This document shows positions 26,372-34,351 of a stretch of 64,000 bases of DNA, piece by piece. Location: positions 62,001 to 126,000 of the forward strand of contig NZ_CP080522.1 of NCBI RefSeq assembly GCF_019468565.1, written 5' to 3'. This DNA is from Pseudonocardia sp. DSM 110487 (GTDB lineage Bacteria > Actinomycetota > Actinomycetes > Mycobacteriales > Pseudonocardiaceae). Below the pieces are notes generated by a model, which saw only the letters and a program-made list of their open reading frames with translations, did no database searches and was not told where the DNA came from. The translations under genes were made by a program, and so were the position numbers. The first letter of the stretch is position 1. Each line of letters begins with the position of its first letter.

Positions 26372-27156
26372 CCGCCTATCTCCCGGAGCCCGGGCACAGC
26401 CCGAACCCATCGCAGGCTCGCGGGCTCGCGATCGCACGCGCCGAGGACGCGCCAGGGAGCGACATCGCTCCGGGACTGTGCCAGTGCGGCTGCGGCCGCT
26501 CTACACCCCTTGCGAAGAAGAGCGACGCCCGCCGCGGCGCGGTCAAGGGACAGCCGCGCCGCTTCATCAAGGGCCACGCCGGCCGCCCAAGGTCCCGAAG
26601 TGCTCACAAGTCCGCGGCGCGGCCATCGGGCGCGACGTTGTGCGAGTGCGGCTGTGGCCAGCTGGCTCCCGTCGCGCAGGAGACGGATCGGCAGCGGGGA
26701 ACAGTGCGAGGGCAACCGCTTCGGTTCGTCCGCGGCCACGGCGGCCTCATGAAGGCCCGCGCTGCCCGCGCTGCCCGCGCCGGGCAGCCTGTTGCGGATC
26801 GCCCCGTCGAGGGCCGGCCCGTCCGGCGCGACGTGGATGACGAGACCGAGTTGTACGCCGAACGCCTTCTGCACATCAGCAAGCTGATCGTCGGCGCCGT
26901 CCACGACGACGGCCCGGACATGGAGCGCAAACACCTGCGCGCGGCGTTCCGGCTCGAGCCCCCGTCCGGCATCGACCCGGTCGAGGCACTCGTCACGATC
27001 CTCGCCGCGCAGATTGACCCCAAGGCGACGACGGAGCAGCGACTCGGCTGGGTGCGCCGATTCGGCTCCGCGCCTACGCCCCTGACGCGGGTCCCCGACC
27101 CCTGCCAAGACCGGGCCCTGTCGTCCTTGAGGTCTTCCGAGGAGAACGCCGCCTAA
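26368..27156 (+). CDS. Phage-type protein with two CxCGCG zinc motifs
   Basis: 262 residues from ATG 26368 (ATGA overlap). Two copies of a motif C-x-C-G-C-G followed about 30 residues later by RGQPxRFxxGH (about 32-72 and 91-130) are typical of actinophage and plasmid proteins thought to bind zinc. The C-terminal half is helical. Function unknown. Confidence 0.6.
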   Translation: MTAYLPEPGHSPNPSQARGLAIARAEDAPGSDIAPGLCQCGCGRSTPLAKKSDARRGAVKGQPRRFIKGHAGRPRSRSAHKSAARPSGATLCECGCGQLAPVAQETDRQRGTVRGQPLRFVRGHGGLMKARAARAARAGQPVADRPVEGRPVRRDVDDETELYAERLLHISKLIVGAVHDDGPDMERKHLRAAFRLEPPSGIDPVEALVTILAAQIDPKATTEQRLGWVRRFGSAPTPLTRVPDPCQDRALSSLRSSEENAA

Positions 27157-27307
27157 TGACTCGGTTCAGGACCGACAGCGATGTGGCTGATCACTGCAGG
27201 GCGCACCAGCCGGATCCAGGCCTTGTCACGAAGACGGATGGCCGCACGACCGCTGATCTACTCGGCGCCCACACCCCAGCCGATTCAACGGCCGGCCTCG
27301 GCGTGGC

Positions 27308-27331
27308 GTCTCGCATCATACGATGCGAGAC
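27308..27331. promoter_or_regulatory. Perfect palindrome upstream of the RHH gene
   Basis: Arms GTCTCGCATC and GATGCGAGAC (10 bases each, perfect) flank ATAC. It ends 14 bases before the ATG of a ribbon-helix-helix protein, so it is a likely autoregulatory operator. Confidence 0.6.
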
Positions 27332-27345
27332 GGTAGGACGACGGC

Positions 27346-27582
27346 ATGCAGAGATCGGTCACGAGCAGGCGCAAGAGGCCGGGCCCCGAGCCTCGGTGGG
27401 GCAAGCGTCAGCAGTTGTCGGTCGGGCTCCCGGAAGCGCACCGAGCTGTGTACCAACAGGAAGCGAACAGCCTCGGCATCAGCTTGAACGAGTACATCGT
27501 GCGCTTCCTAGCGGCCGAGCACGGCCTATGGGACGGGGCCGAGGAGGTCGAGCAGCAGGGGCAGCTTCGCCTCGGCGCCTGA
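27346..27582 (+). CDS. Ribbon-helix-helix DNA-binding protein
   Basis: 78 residues. A basic N-terminus precedes the strand QLSVGLPEAHRAVYQQEANSLGISLNEYIVRFLAAEHG (about 23-60), typical of Arc/HicB-like ribbon-helix-helix proteins that bind DNA as dimers. The operator-like palindrome at 27308-27331 is directly upstream. It may be an antitoxin-like or copy-control regulator; no toxin partner is seen beside it. Confidence 0.65.
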   Translation: MQRSVTSRRKRPGPEPRWGKRQQLSVGLPEAHRAVYQQEANSLGISLNEYIVRFLAAEHGLWDGAEEVEQQGQLRLGA

Positions 27583-27686
27583 ACAGGCCATCAACCCCTA
27601 GACACGCGAAAACCCCCCGCTACCTGCTTGGCGGCACTGTCGCGGAGGGCTCGCGTCGTAGCACCCCTCATGAGAGGAGGTTGCGC

Positions 27687-27986
27687 GTGTCATCGTACCC
27701 GCGGTGCGCGCGGTACGACATCCGCGACTCGCCCGCGCCCACTTCGTGGGCAGTGACCTGCACCGCCGACCCGCAAGACCGGAGCTCGCTCGATCGAGTG
27801 CCACCAGCGCTCGCAATCGACGATCTGCTTACGACCAGTCGCGGCGAGCCGCCCTTTACGGGCAACTGGGCTCGCTCGGGTGGGAGTGGCGTTCTCTCGA
27901 CGGCGCAGACCGCCGAGGACGGCACCGGATCGGGCTGGATGCCCGCACGTGGCGTGGAACGCGCCTGTTCGGGGGCTGCACGATGA
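27687..27986 (+). CDS. Hypothetical protein ahead of the initiator gene
   Basis: 99 residues from GTG 27687, preceded by GAGAGGAGG, one of the best ribosome sites in the window. The stop overlaps the ATG of the initiator gene (ATGA, 27983), so translation is coupled. No motif is recognised. It could be a copy-control protein (inference from position). Confidence 0.55.
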   Translation: MSSYPRCARYDIRDSPAPTSWAVTCTADPQDRSSLDRVPPALAIDDLLTTSRGEPPFTGNWARSGGSGVLSTAQTAEDGTGSGWMPARGVERACSGAAR

Positions 27987-29212
27987 GCTGGCTCGCCCTC
28001 GACTGGGCCGAAACTGCGCCCGTTGCCGATGTGTACGAGCGCGTGATCCTCACGCTGATGGCTGGCCGTGCAGACAAGGACGGCACGGGGGTATGGCTCT
28101 CGCCGGGCACCATCGCTCGTGGCGCGGTCAGCGACGAGCAGACGGTTAAGCGCCGTATGCGGGCGCTCCGGGAGCGGGGGGTCATCGCCTACGGGGACCA
28201 GTCGCTCGCGGCGAAGATCCCCGCGAACCGTCGGCCGAAGGTCTACGACCTGATGATCCCCGTGTCGTTCTACTCGCCTACTCAGCTCGCCGAGGTCAAC
28301 CGGATGCGGGAGGAGAACGGGCGTCCGCCCCTGACCCCCGAGAACCGGCCTGATCTTCCAGAGGCCGCTCCCTCCCGTAAGGCACGATCCGACACCGGCA
28401 CCAGTCGACCCCGGAGTGCTGCCGCCGACGAGGCGGATAAGCAGCCTCTGACCTGGACCGACTCGCAGGGGGGTCTCGTAGACCCCCCTGCGATGGAGGC
28501 TGGGGGGTCTACTAGACCCGGCCAGGGGGGTCTCGTAGACCCGGCCAGGGGGGTCTACGAGACCCCCAAAACTCCTAGAGATAACCCGTCAGAAGAACCC
28601 ACGGGGGGGAGACGTAACGGGGTACGGCACCCGCGCGAGGGCACGCCGGACCCCGCCCCCGAGATCGTGTTCAACCTCGACGACAAGGACACGTGGCTCT
28701 GCCGCAGGCATCGGGCCAACCCACCGAGACCGGATGAAGACCGGAAGTCCTGCCCGGGGTGCGGGCGCACCCGGCGGTGGTCGGAGAAGCAGCTCGCTGA
28801 GCGCGCCGCCGCCGCCGCGGCTCGTCGGAAGACCTGCACCTGGCACGACGACGCACGCCACGTCATCGACCCGGCCACCGGAGGGCCGTTCCATCCCGCC
28901 GTCAAATGCGACTGCACGACAACCTCACCCGAGGCAGTCGCAGCTCGAATCGCAGCGACGCAGGAAGCAAACCGGCCATCAGGACCAATCGCGACGGCTG
29001 GTCGCGCCGAGTATCGACGCCGCTTCCCGCGAAAGCCGACCGCCCGTCCCGCCACCGGACGCCGTCGCGCGGCGACGGACTCGACGGGCAACAGCGACCG
29101 GCATGCGACGCCGCCTGCTGTGGATCACGAGGGCTTGCCGATGACCCAGGGCAGCCACAACGCCGCCGGGGTGAAGGCCAGCCGTCTCGACCGGGTCGAG
29201 GAGAGCGCATGA
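27983..29212 (+). CDS. Winged-helix replication initiator candidate
   Basis: 409 residues from ATG 27983. The N-terminal winged helix-turn-helix (about 1-95, WLSPGTIARGAVSDEQTVKRRMRALRERGVIAYG) is of the phage/plasmid replication-protein type. The middle is disordered and is encoded by four palindromic repeats (28468-28567). The C-terminal part has paired cysteines (CRRHR ... CPGCG; CTWHD ... CDCTT). Position directly before tap-tpg homologues and the embedded repeats suggest a rep gene with its origin inside, as in several Streptomyces linear plasmids. A replication role is inference. Confidence 0.6.
   Translation: MSWLALDWAETAPVADVYERVILTLMAGRADKDGTGVWLSPGTIARGAVSDEQTVKRRMRALRERGVIAYGDQSLAAKIPANRRPKVYDLMIPVSFYSPTQLAEVNRMREENGRPPLTPENRPDLPEAAPSRKARSDTGTSRPRSAAADEADKQPLTWTDSQGGLVDPPAMEAGGSTRPGQGGLVDPARGVYETPKTPRDNPSEEPTGGRRNGVRHPREGTPDPAPEIVFNLDDKDTWLCRRHRANPPRPDEDRKSCPGCGRTRRWSEKQLAERAAAAAARRKTCTWHDDARHVIDPATGGPFHPAVKCDCTTTSPEAVAARIAATQEANRPSGPIATAGRAEYRRRFPRKPTARPATGRRRAATDSTGNSDRHATPPAVDHEGLPMTQGSHNAAGVKASRLDRVEESA
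28468..28567. repeat. Four palindromic repeats inside the initiator gene
   Basis: Repeats at 28468-28488, 28502-28519, 28525-28542 and 28548-28567 share the form GGGGGGTCT-NNN-AGACCC; the first has perfect 9-base arms. Centre bases are CGT, ACT, CGT and ACG. The repeats begin 34, 23 and 23 bases apart. They encode GGLVDP-type peptide repeats, but the palindromy and spacing fit binding sites for the initiator. Confidence 0.65.
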
Positions 29213-32200
29213 GCAACCATCGAAGTTCCGGGCGCCTCGGCCTGATGACCGCGGGAAACGCTCAGCTGACCAGCGGGACCGTTCAGGCCGACCCCGAAGG
29301 GCACGGGCTCAACCAGACGACTGCGGGGGGCGAGGGGAGGACGTCCGGTGGCGGGCTGGAGGCTGGTCGGAACGGAGTCGGGTCGGGAATGGCCGAGGTG
29401 AGGGAGCGGGTGATGACTGGCTCGGTGGAGCGTCGCCCCGCGGAGGTAGCCGCCGCGGCGCTGCGTTCGGCATTTGCTGCCCGGTCCGTCGCCCTGGTGG
29501 ATCGCCGGACCGGGCAGCAGCCAACCCGCGCCGCCCAGTGCGGGTGGGAGCTGCGGCCGGGTGCCACCACCGAGGCGCAGTGCTGGCAGCACGTCGGGAC
29601 GCCGATCGGATGGACCGACGGGGACAGGATCTGGCTGAACCCGGCCGCGGCCACCGACGCGATCATCCAACAGGCCAACGCCGCTGGTCACCCGCTCAAC
29701 CTGACCCGCAGCGGGCTGGGGCGAGCTCTGGCCGACGCGGGGATCCTGCGCTCCCGGGACACCGCGCAGGGCCGCCGCACCACGGTGAAGATCCGACTCG
29801 GAGACGGCGTGGCCGGGCCGGGCACGCAGATGACGGTGTGGGACGCACCGTGGACGTGGCTGTGGCCCGAGTCCGACGACGCCGCCACAGCTTCGGGCCC
29901 CGGGTTGGGCGACCTGGTTCACGACCAGGCCGCCCAGCTGGATGAGGAGCCTCGCTCGCTTGCGCCGCAGCCAGACCTCTTCTCCGGGGCCCCGATGCCT
30001 GACACATCCGAGCAGGGCGACCTCGAGGACGGAGCGTCTGAGGGGGCTGACACGACCGATTCGCCGGTCGGTGAGATTCCGGCGTCCGGCGCGGTGGGGC
30101 CGCGGACCGTGCGACAGCGCGACAGTGCTGCCACCTCGGGCGGGGACTACGCCGGCATCGCTCTCGTCGCCGCCATCGCGTTCGGCTGGCTGGCGCGTCC
30201 GGGCGAGCCAGCGCGACCTGTGGAGCTGGGCAAGGACGCGTCGTCGCTGGGCAGCATTCTTCGGCTGGCCGAGCGCATGAACCTTGGCCACCGCGACGGC
30301 GGCGGCCGCGACGGCGGCGGCCGCGCCGACGGCGACGTACTCGGCCAGCTGTGGCTGTTGCCTCAGATCCGGGAGCGGTTGGGGTTGCCCGCCAGGCTGA
30401 GGGTCCGCGCGGGTGACGGGGAGCCTGCTGACCACCGCGCGGTCCGGGGAAGGCTCGAGGCTGAGGGGTGGCAGCTGGGCAGTGAGGTCATCGGTGGCTG
30501 GACCGTCGTTTGCCGGGACGGGGGCCGCCAGCTGTACCTGGTGATCCCGGAGTGGCAGGTCGGAGTGTCGCCGGCCGATGCGCCGTTCGATGAACTGACC
30601 GAGCCGGCGCAGGTGGTGGCCACACGGCTGGGCGCCTACGCGGCGACGGCCGGGGTGGCCTACACGCCGGAGGTGAGCGGCCCGCGGCCCGCCCCGGCCA
30701 CGAAGGAGATCCGCCCGCAGCCCTCGCGGCCTGCACGCGCCACCGCTGCGCCGGTGACCTCCGCGCCGGAGCAGCCCGCCGAGCCTGGCGGCGAAACGGT
30801 GGAGGTGTCGCGGTCGGCGCCGCGGCGCGCGGCGGGGCACGCACAAGCATCGGACCGAGTCGATAGGCACAGCGATGTCGAGGTCACTGTCAGCGCCGGC
30901 TACCGCGGTGTCGCGCTCCTCGTAGACGCCGAGGTCGGCTGGCTTGCCCGGCCCGAAGGCCTGCCGCGCTATATCGAGCTGGGCGAGGACGCGGAATCGC
31001 TGGACTCGCTGCTGCGACTCGCCGAGCGCCTGAATCTCGGCCACCGCAACGGCCGCGGACGTTACACCGGCGCATTCCACGGCTACGGACAGCTCTGGCT
31101 CCTGCCGCAGGTCCGCGAGCGGCTGGGACTGCCCGCCGAGGTCGCGCGGGAGACCGGGAACAAGGAGCCTGTCGAGCATCTCGCGGTCCGGGAGATGCTC
31201 GAGGCCGCGGGCTGGGAGCTGGGCAGCAAGAAGGTCTCCGGCTGGAATGTGATCTACCGCAAGGGTGGGCGCAACCTGCACCTCGTGGTCCCGGAGTGGC
31301 AGGACGAGGAGTCGCCGTTCGGTGAGCTGACCGAGCCGACTCAGACGGTGGCTGCTCGGCTGGGGGCCTTCGCGGCGAGGGCCGGGGTGGTCTACAGCTA
31401 CTCACCGGGCGTGACCGGTGTCGAGCTGATCAAGACCACGCGCCCGGACATCGCCCGTGCCCCCCGGCCCGAGCTGCCCAAGCCGTCGACGCTGCCGACG
31501 CTGGAGAAGGACTATCTGTGGCAGCGCACACTGCAGCCGGACGAGGAGGCAATGCCGTGGGTTGACGCGTGGGACGTCAATGCCATGTACCTCGGGGCCG
31601 CTACCTCGCTGCCGCTCGGCATCGGTGCTCCCGACGAGCTCACCGAAGACGTGCAGTTCGACGCGAACCTTCCGGGCTACTGGCGGATCGCCAGCCCGCC
31701 GGCGTGGGAGCACGCCCGGCTGCCCGATCCCCTGCAGGTCGCAGGCCGCAATCGTGGTAACGACAACCTGTGGGTGACCACCCCAACCATGAAGATCCTC
31801 ACCGAGCTCTACGACCTGAACGTGGAGATCACCAAAGCATGGGTGTGGCGCCCCGTGGTGCTACCCGACGGGGAGCTCGAGCCCAACGCGGTGCGCGTGC
31901 TCGACAAGTGGGCCAAGGAGCTGCGCGAGGCACGGAAGTCGCTGCTCGGCGCCGTGAGCGCCGATGACCGCGCCGTGCTGAACGCGGTGAAGCTCACCTA
32001 CAAGCACGGGGTCGGGCGCCTCGACGCCGGTGTGTGGCGGGACCTGGAGCCGAACGAAAGGCCTTCCACACACCGGCCCGACTGGCGTCACCACGTCGTG
32101 GCCCAGGGACGGTACGCGCTGACCCGGCGCATCGTGACCGCAGCCAAGTCGGGCCACTTCCCGCTGGCGATCTCGACCGACGCCGTGCTGTACGCGAGCG

Positions 32201-32403
32201 ACAGCCCAGAGCCGGTTCCGCCGCCCGGCTGGGTCAGAGGCGAGCAGCTCGGACAGGTCAAGCATCTCGGGCGGCTACGCACCGAGCAGGTCGCGCCCTT
32301 CCTCGCCGCCGGCGACATTCCGAAGGGCACCAAGCGGGAGAACGGCGAGATCGTCGAGATGGGGCTCTTCGACAGCTTCGAGCGTGCCGGCGGTGACCAG
32401 TGA
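29209..32403 (+). CDS. tap: Telomere-associated protein Tap homologue with duplicated module
   Basis: 1064 residues from ATG 29209 (ATGA overlap). The C-terminal 340 residues resemble Streptomyces Tap: WVDAWDVNAMYL (Asp789), FDANLPGYWRI, NAVKLTYKHGVGRL (Lys928), PDWRHHVVAQGRYALTRRIV and FPLAISTDAVLYA (Asp991). The Asp, Lys and Asp positions recall palm-type polymerase motifs, and Streptomyces Tap is reported to act as a telomere primase that recruits the terminal protein. Upstream, a module of about 165 residues occurs twice (about 314-484 and 565-731; GWLARP, LRLAERxNLGHR, GQLWLLPQxRERLGLP, LxLVxPEWQ, ELTEPxQxVAxRLGA); Streptomyces Tap is recalled as having one. It overlaps the Tpg gene by 4 bases. 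Confidence 0.75.
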   Translation: MSNHRSSGRLGLMTAGNAQLTSGTVQADPEGHGLNQTTAGGEGRTSGGGLEAGRNGVGSGMAEVRERVMTGSVERRPAEVAAAALRSAFAARSVALVDRRTGQQPTRAAQCGWELRPGATTEAQCWQHVGTPIGWTDGDRIWLNPAAATDAIIQQANAAGHPLNLTRSGLGRALADAGILRSRDTAQGRRTTVKIRLGDGVAGPGTQMTVWDAPWTWLWPESDDAATASGPGLGDLVHDQAAQLDEEPRSLAPQPDLFSGAPMPDTSEQGDLEDGASEGADTTDSPVGEIPASGAVGPRTVRQRDSAATSGGDYAGIALVAAIAFGWLARPGEPARPVELGKDASSLGSILRLAERMNLGHRDGGGRDGGGRADGDVLGQLWLLPQIRERLGLPARLRVRAGDGEPADHRAVRGRLEAEGWQLGSEVIGGWTVVCRDGGRQLYLVIPEWQVGVSPADAPFDELTEPAQVVATRLGAYAATAGVAYTPEVSGPRPAPATKEIRPQPSRPARATAAPVTSAPEQPAEPGGETVEVSRSAPRRAAGHAQASDRVDRHSDVEVTVSAGYRGVALLVDAEVGWLARPEGLPRYIELGEDAESLDSLLRLAERLNLGHRNGRGRYTGAFHGYGQLWLLPQVRERLGLPAEVARETGNKEPVEHLAVREMLEAAGWELGSKKVSGWNVIYRKGGRNLHLVVPEWQDEESPFGELTEPTQTVAARLGAFAARAGVVYSYSPGVTGVELIKTTRPDIARAPRPELPKPSTLPTLEKDYLWQRTLQPDEEAMPWVDAWDVNAMYLGAATSLPLGIGAPDELTEDVQFDANLPGYWRIASPPAWEHARLPDPLQVAGRNRGNDNLWVTTPTMKILTELYDLNVEITKAWVWRPVVLPDGELEPNAVRVLDKWAKELREARKSLLGAVSADDRAVLNAVKLTYKHGVGRLDAGVWRDLEPNERPSTHRPDWRHHVVAQGRYALTRRIVTAAKSGHFPLAISTDAVLYASDSPEPVPPPGWVRGEQLGQVKHLGRLRTEQVAPFLAAGDIPKGTKRENGEIVEMGLFDSFERAGGDQ

Positions 32404-32987
32404 GCCCACGCCCGCGCCGCCGTCAGGGCCAGAACCTGAACCTGGGGGAGGCCCTCGACCGCGGCGTGCGGCCCCGCGCCCCCCGCACGACCACCCTGTA
32501 TCGGCAGGTCAAGGATTTGATCAAAACCTACGGTGAGCGCGACGCGGCGCAGCGGCTCGGCGTGGCGGTCCGGACGCTCCGCACGTGGGTGCACCCGGAC
32601 CGCTCGCGCCGCCGCAGCCCGAGCAAGGCCAACCGGAGCCGCATCGGCACCGAGCACCAGCGCAACGCGCGTGACGTGCGCAGGGCCACGGCGCCGCGGC
32701 GGCGGATGGATCGGCTGAGCACGAAGGGGATCCGGGTGACGTTGCAGGGGGACGTCGGCCCGCGGCCCGACGACAAGTACATGCGGCACGGGCGGCGGAT
32801 CACGACCGACCTGCCCCCGGAGGCGGCCGCGGACATCATGAACGCCTACCTCGAGGACGGCCCGGAGGCTGCAGCCGAGGCGTTCCGGCGAGCGATGGCC
32901 GAGTACTACGTCGACGGTGACTGGCGGCTCGAGAACCTGAGTGAGTTCCAGTTCGGCGATTCCGCCGCGTTCGGCGACGACTGGTGA
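32400..32987 (+). CDS. tpg: Tpg-like telomere terminal protein
   Basis: 195 residues from GTG 32400. A helix-turn-helix (about 40-65, YGERDAAQRLGVAVRTLRTWV) is followed by a basic stretch and a C-terminal region (about 118-190) with DKYMRHGRRITTDLPPEAAADIMNAYLEDG ... MAEYYVDGDWRLENLSEFQFGD. The layout and the C-terminus resemble Streptomyces Tpg (about 184 residues), the protein covalently bound to linear replicon ends. The gene order tap then tpg with overlap is the same. Similarity is moderate and is judged by eye; it implies a linear replicon. Confidence 0.65.
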   Translation: MSPRPRRRQGQNLNLGEALDRGVRPRAPRTTTLYRQVKDLIKTYGERDAAQRLGVAVRTLRTWVHPDRSRRRSPSKANRSRIGTEHQRNARDVRRATAPRRRMDRLSTKGIRVTLQGDVGPRPDDKYMRHGRRITTDLPPEAAADIMNAYLEDGPEAAAEAFRRAMAEYYVDGDWRLENLSEFQFGDSAAFGDDW

Positions 32988-33065
32988 GGCCACTCGCCCG
33001 GCGACGGGTAGGGCGTTGCTGGTACGGCAAGAACCACTACTAGCAGTCCCACGCCGTGAGTTAAC

Positions 33066-33100
33066 GTGAAAACGTCTTGACTGTAAGCCGCGATTAGACC
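33066..33100 (+). promoter_or_regulatory. Recurrent promoter element, copy A
   Basis: GTGAAAAC at 33066-33073 precedes TTGACT at 33077-33082. This is one of five related elements in the window (38789, 54021, 59077, 63769). It points toward 33199. Confidence 0.5.
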
Positions 33101-33123
33101 AAGCTGAGGGTGGAGTCACGGAG

Positions 33124-33143
33124 CCCCTCCCGATCGGGAGGGG
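33124..33143. promoter_or_regulatory. Perfect 20-base palindrome in the 33199 leader
   Basis: CCCCTCCC-GATC-GGGAGGGG is a perfect palindrome between promoter A and the start of 33199. It could be an operator or a leader hairpin; there is no U-tract. Confidence 0.45.
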
Positions 33144-33198
33144 ACAGGCGAGGCGTCTGGAGCCTCGCGCCGGCGACACAGCTCACGGAGGTCTCTGA

Positions 33199-33936
33199 GT
33201 GATCGGCAACCCCGCCGCCGCTGCCGGGTCCTGGACCCGTCCGATACCGGCCGCCCCACCCCAGGTCCATCCGGTAGCCGGCCACGGCCCTCAGGGCTGT
33301 GTGCCCGCGCTCGGCACGATCCGTCGCCTGCGGGCGCTCGCCGCCGCCGGGTGGCCGGCCCGCTCGCTGGCCAGCGCCGCGAAGGTGAATCCCCGCACCA
33401 TCGGCCACATCCGCGCTGGTCGACGCCACTACATCCACGCCGACATCGCAGCGGCGGTCGCCGAGATCTACGCCGCCGCGTCGTCACTGCGTCCGGAACA
33501 GAAGCTGCCGCCCACCACGTCGGCGCGCCGGGCGATCCGCTACACGCGCGAGCTCGCCACCCGGGAAGGCTGGTCGTGCACCCCCGACGACTGGGCCGGG
33601 CTGGACATGGACGACCCCAAAGTCGGCCCGGCGACCGACGTAATCGACCGCACGTACCAGTTCAAGCGCCGCACCACCACCGCCGGCGACGTGCTCGAGC
33701 TCATCCGGACAGCAGCCTCCCGCACCCGGATCCGCAACGCGTGGGCCCGGCTCGGCCTCGGCGAACGCCCGATCGTGGTGGCCGCCCTGTCCGACTCGAC
33801 CAGGCCCGGCGGGAAAATGTCGGGTGCTCAGATCGCCGCCCTGTTCGGGGTGTCGCAGCGTGCGATAACTCGACACCGGATGGCACCGCGGCCCGACACA
33901 CCTGCCGCTCCGGCCGTGCCGGCGAGGGCCTCGTGA
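33199..33936 (+). CDS. Helix-turn-helix protein of plasmid/phage type
   Basis: 245 residues from GTG 33199, with GGAGG 7 bases upstream. Two helix-turn-helix segments are seen: near residues 45-80 (RLRALAAAGWPARSLASAAKVNPRTIGHIRAG) and near 205-230 (MSGAQIAALFGVSQRAITRHR). Proteins of this form are common in actinophages and plasmids and act as regulators or recombination accessories. It opens an operon with small proteins and a DNA methyltransferase, under promoter copy A. Confidence 0.65.
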   Translation: MIGNPAAAAGSWTRPIPAAPPQVHPVAGHGPQGCVPALGTIRRLRALAAAGWPARSLASAAKVNPRTIGHIRAGRRHYIHADIAAAVAEIYAAASSLRPEQKLPPTTSARRAIRYTRELATREGWSCTPDDWAGLDMDDPKVGPATDVIDRTYQFKRRTTTAGDVLELIRTAASRTRIRNAWARLGLGERPIVVAALSDSTRPGGKMSGAQIAALFGVSQRAITRHRMAPRPDTPAAPAVPARAS

Positions 33937-34088
33937 CCTGCACGGCCCGATACCACGACTCCGGGTCAGCCCGCCATCACCACGGGTGCGTGTGCCCGGC
34001 TGCCGAGATCGCCGAGTCGCGCGTAGTGCTCGCCATGGAACCCACGGCTCGGGTAGGCGCTACCAGAACAAGTCGGGGTAGGTCGTGA
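33933..34088 (+). CDS. Small His/Cys-rich protein
   Basis: 51 residues from GTG 33933 (GTGA overlap). The string CTARYHDSGSARHHHGCVCPAA is a known type in actinophages and plasmids: a Cys, a His cluster and a CxC that may bind zinc. Its stop overlaps the next ATG. Confidence 0.6.
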   Translation: MTCTARYHDSGSARHHHGCVCPAAEIAESRVVLAMEPTARVGATRTSRGRS

Positions 34089-34351
34089 TGCCCCAATCCG
34101 TGCTGGTCGAGATCGGCGAGGTCGTGCGTGCTGCGCCGCGGGCCGGGGCGACCGCTGATGAGATCGCAGCCTGGTACCTGCTCAAGGCTCGGCTGCTCGA
34201 ACACGTCGCCGGGGAGACCACCGGCTCGGAGGCCACCGCCGTCAGGACCTGGGCAATGAAGGCGCGCGAACGTGCGGCTTCATTGACGACCAGCTCCCGC
34301 GATTCCGCCCGCACTGCCCGACGGGCTGCAGGCAGCGGACCGGCGTCGTGA
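34088..34351 (+). CDS. Small helical hypothetical protein
   Basis: 87 residues from ATG 34088, overlapping the previous stop; its stop overlaps the methyltransferase start. Mostly helix (ADEIAAWYLLKARLLEHVAG). Common type in actinomycete plasmids; function unknown. Confidence 0.6.
   Translation: MPQSVLVEIGEVVRAAPRAGATADEIAAWYLLKARLLEHVAGETTGSEATAVRTWAMKARERAASLTTSSRDSARTARRAAGSGPAS

Noticed and set aside
27156..27686. Protein coding extension upstream of GTG 27687
   Set aside because: The open frame passes through the RHH gene and its palindrome in another frame and is low in coding character.
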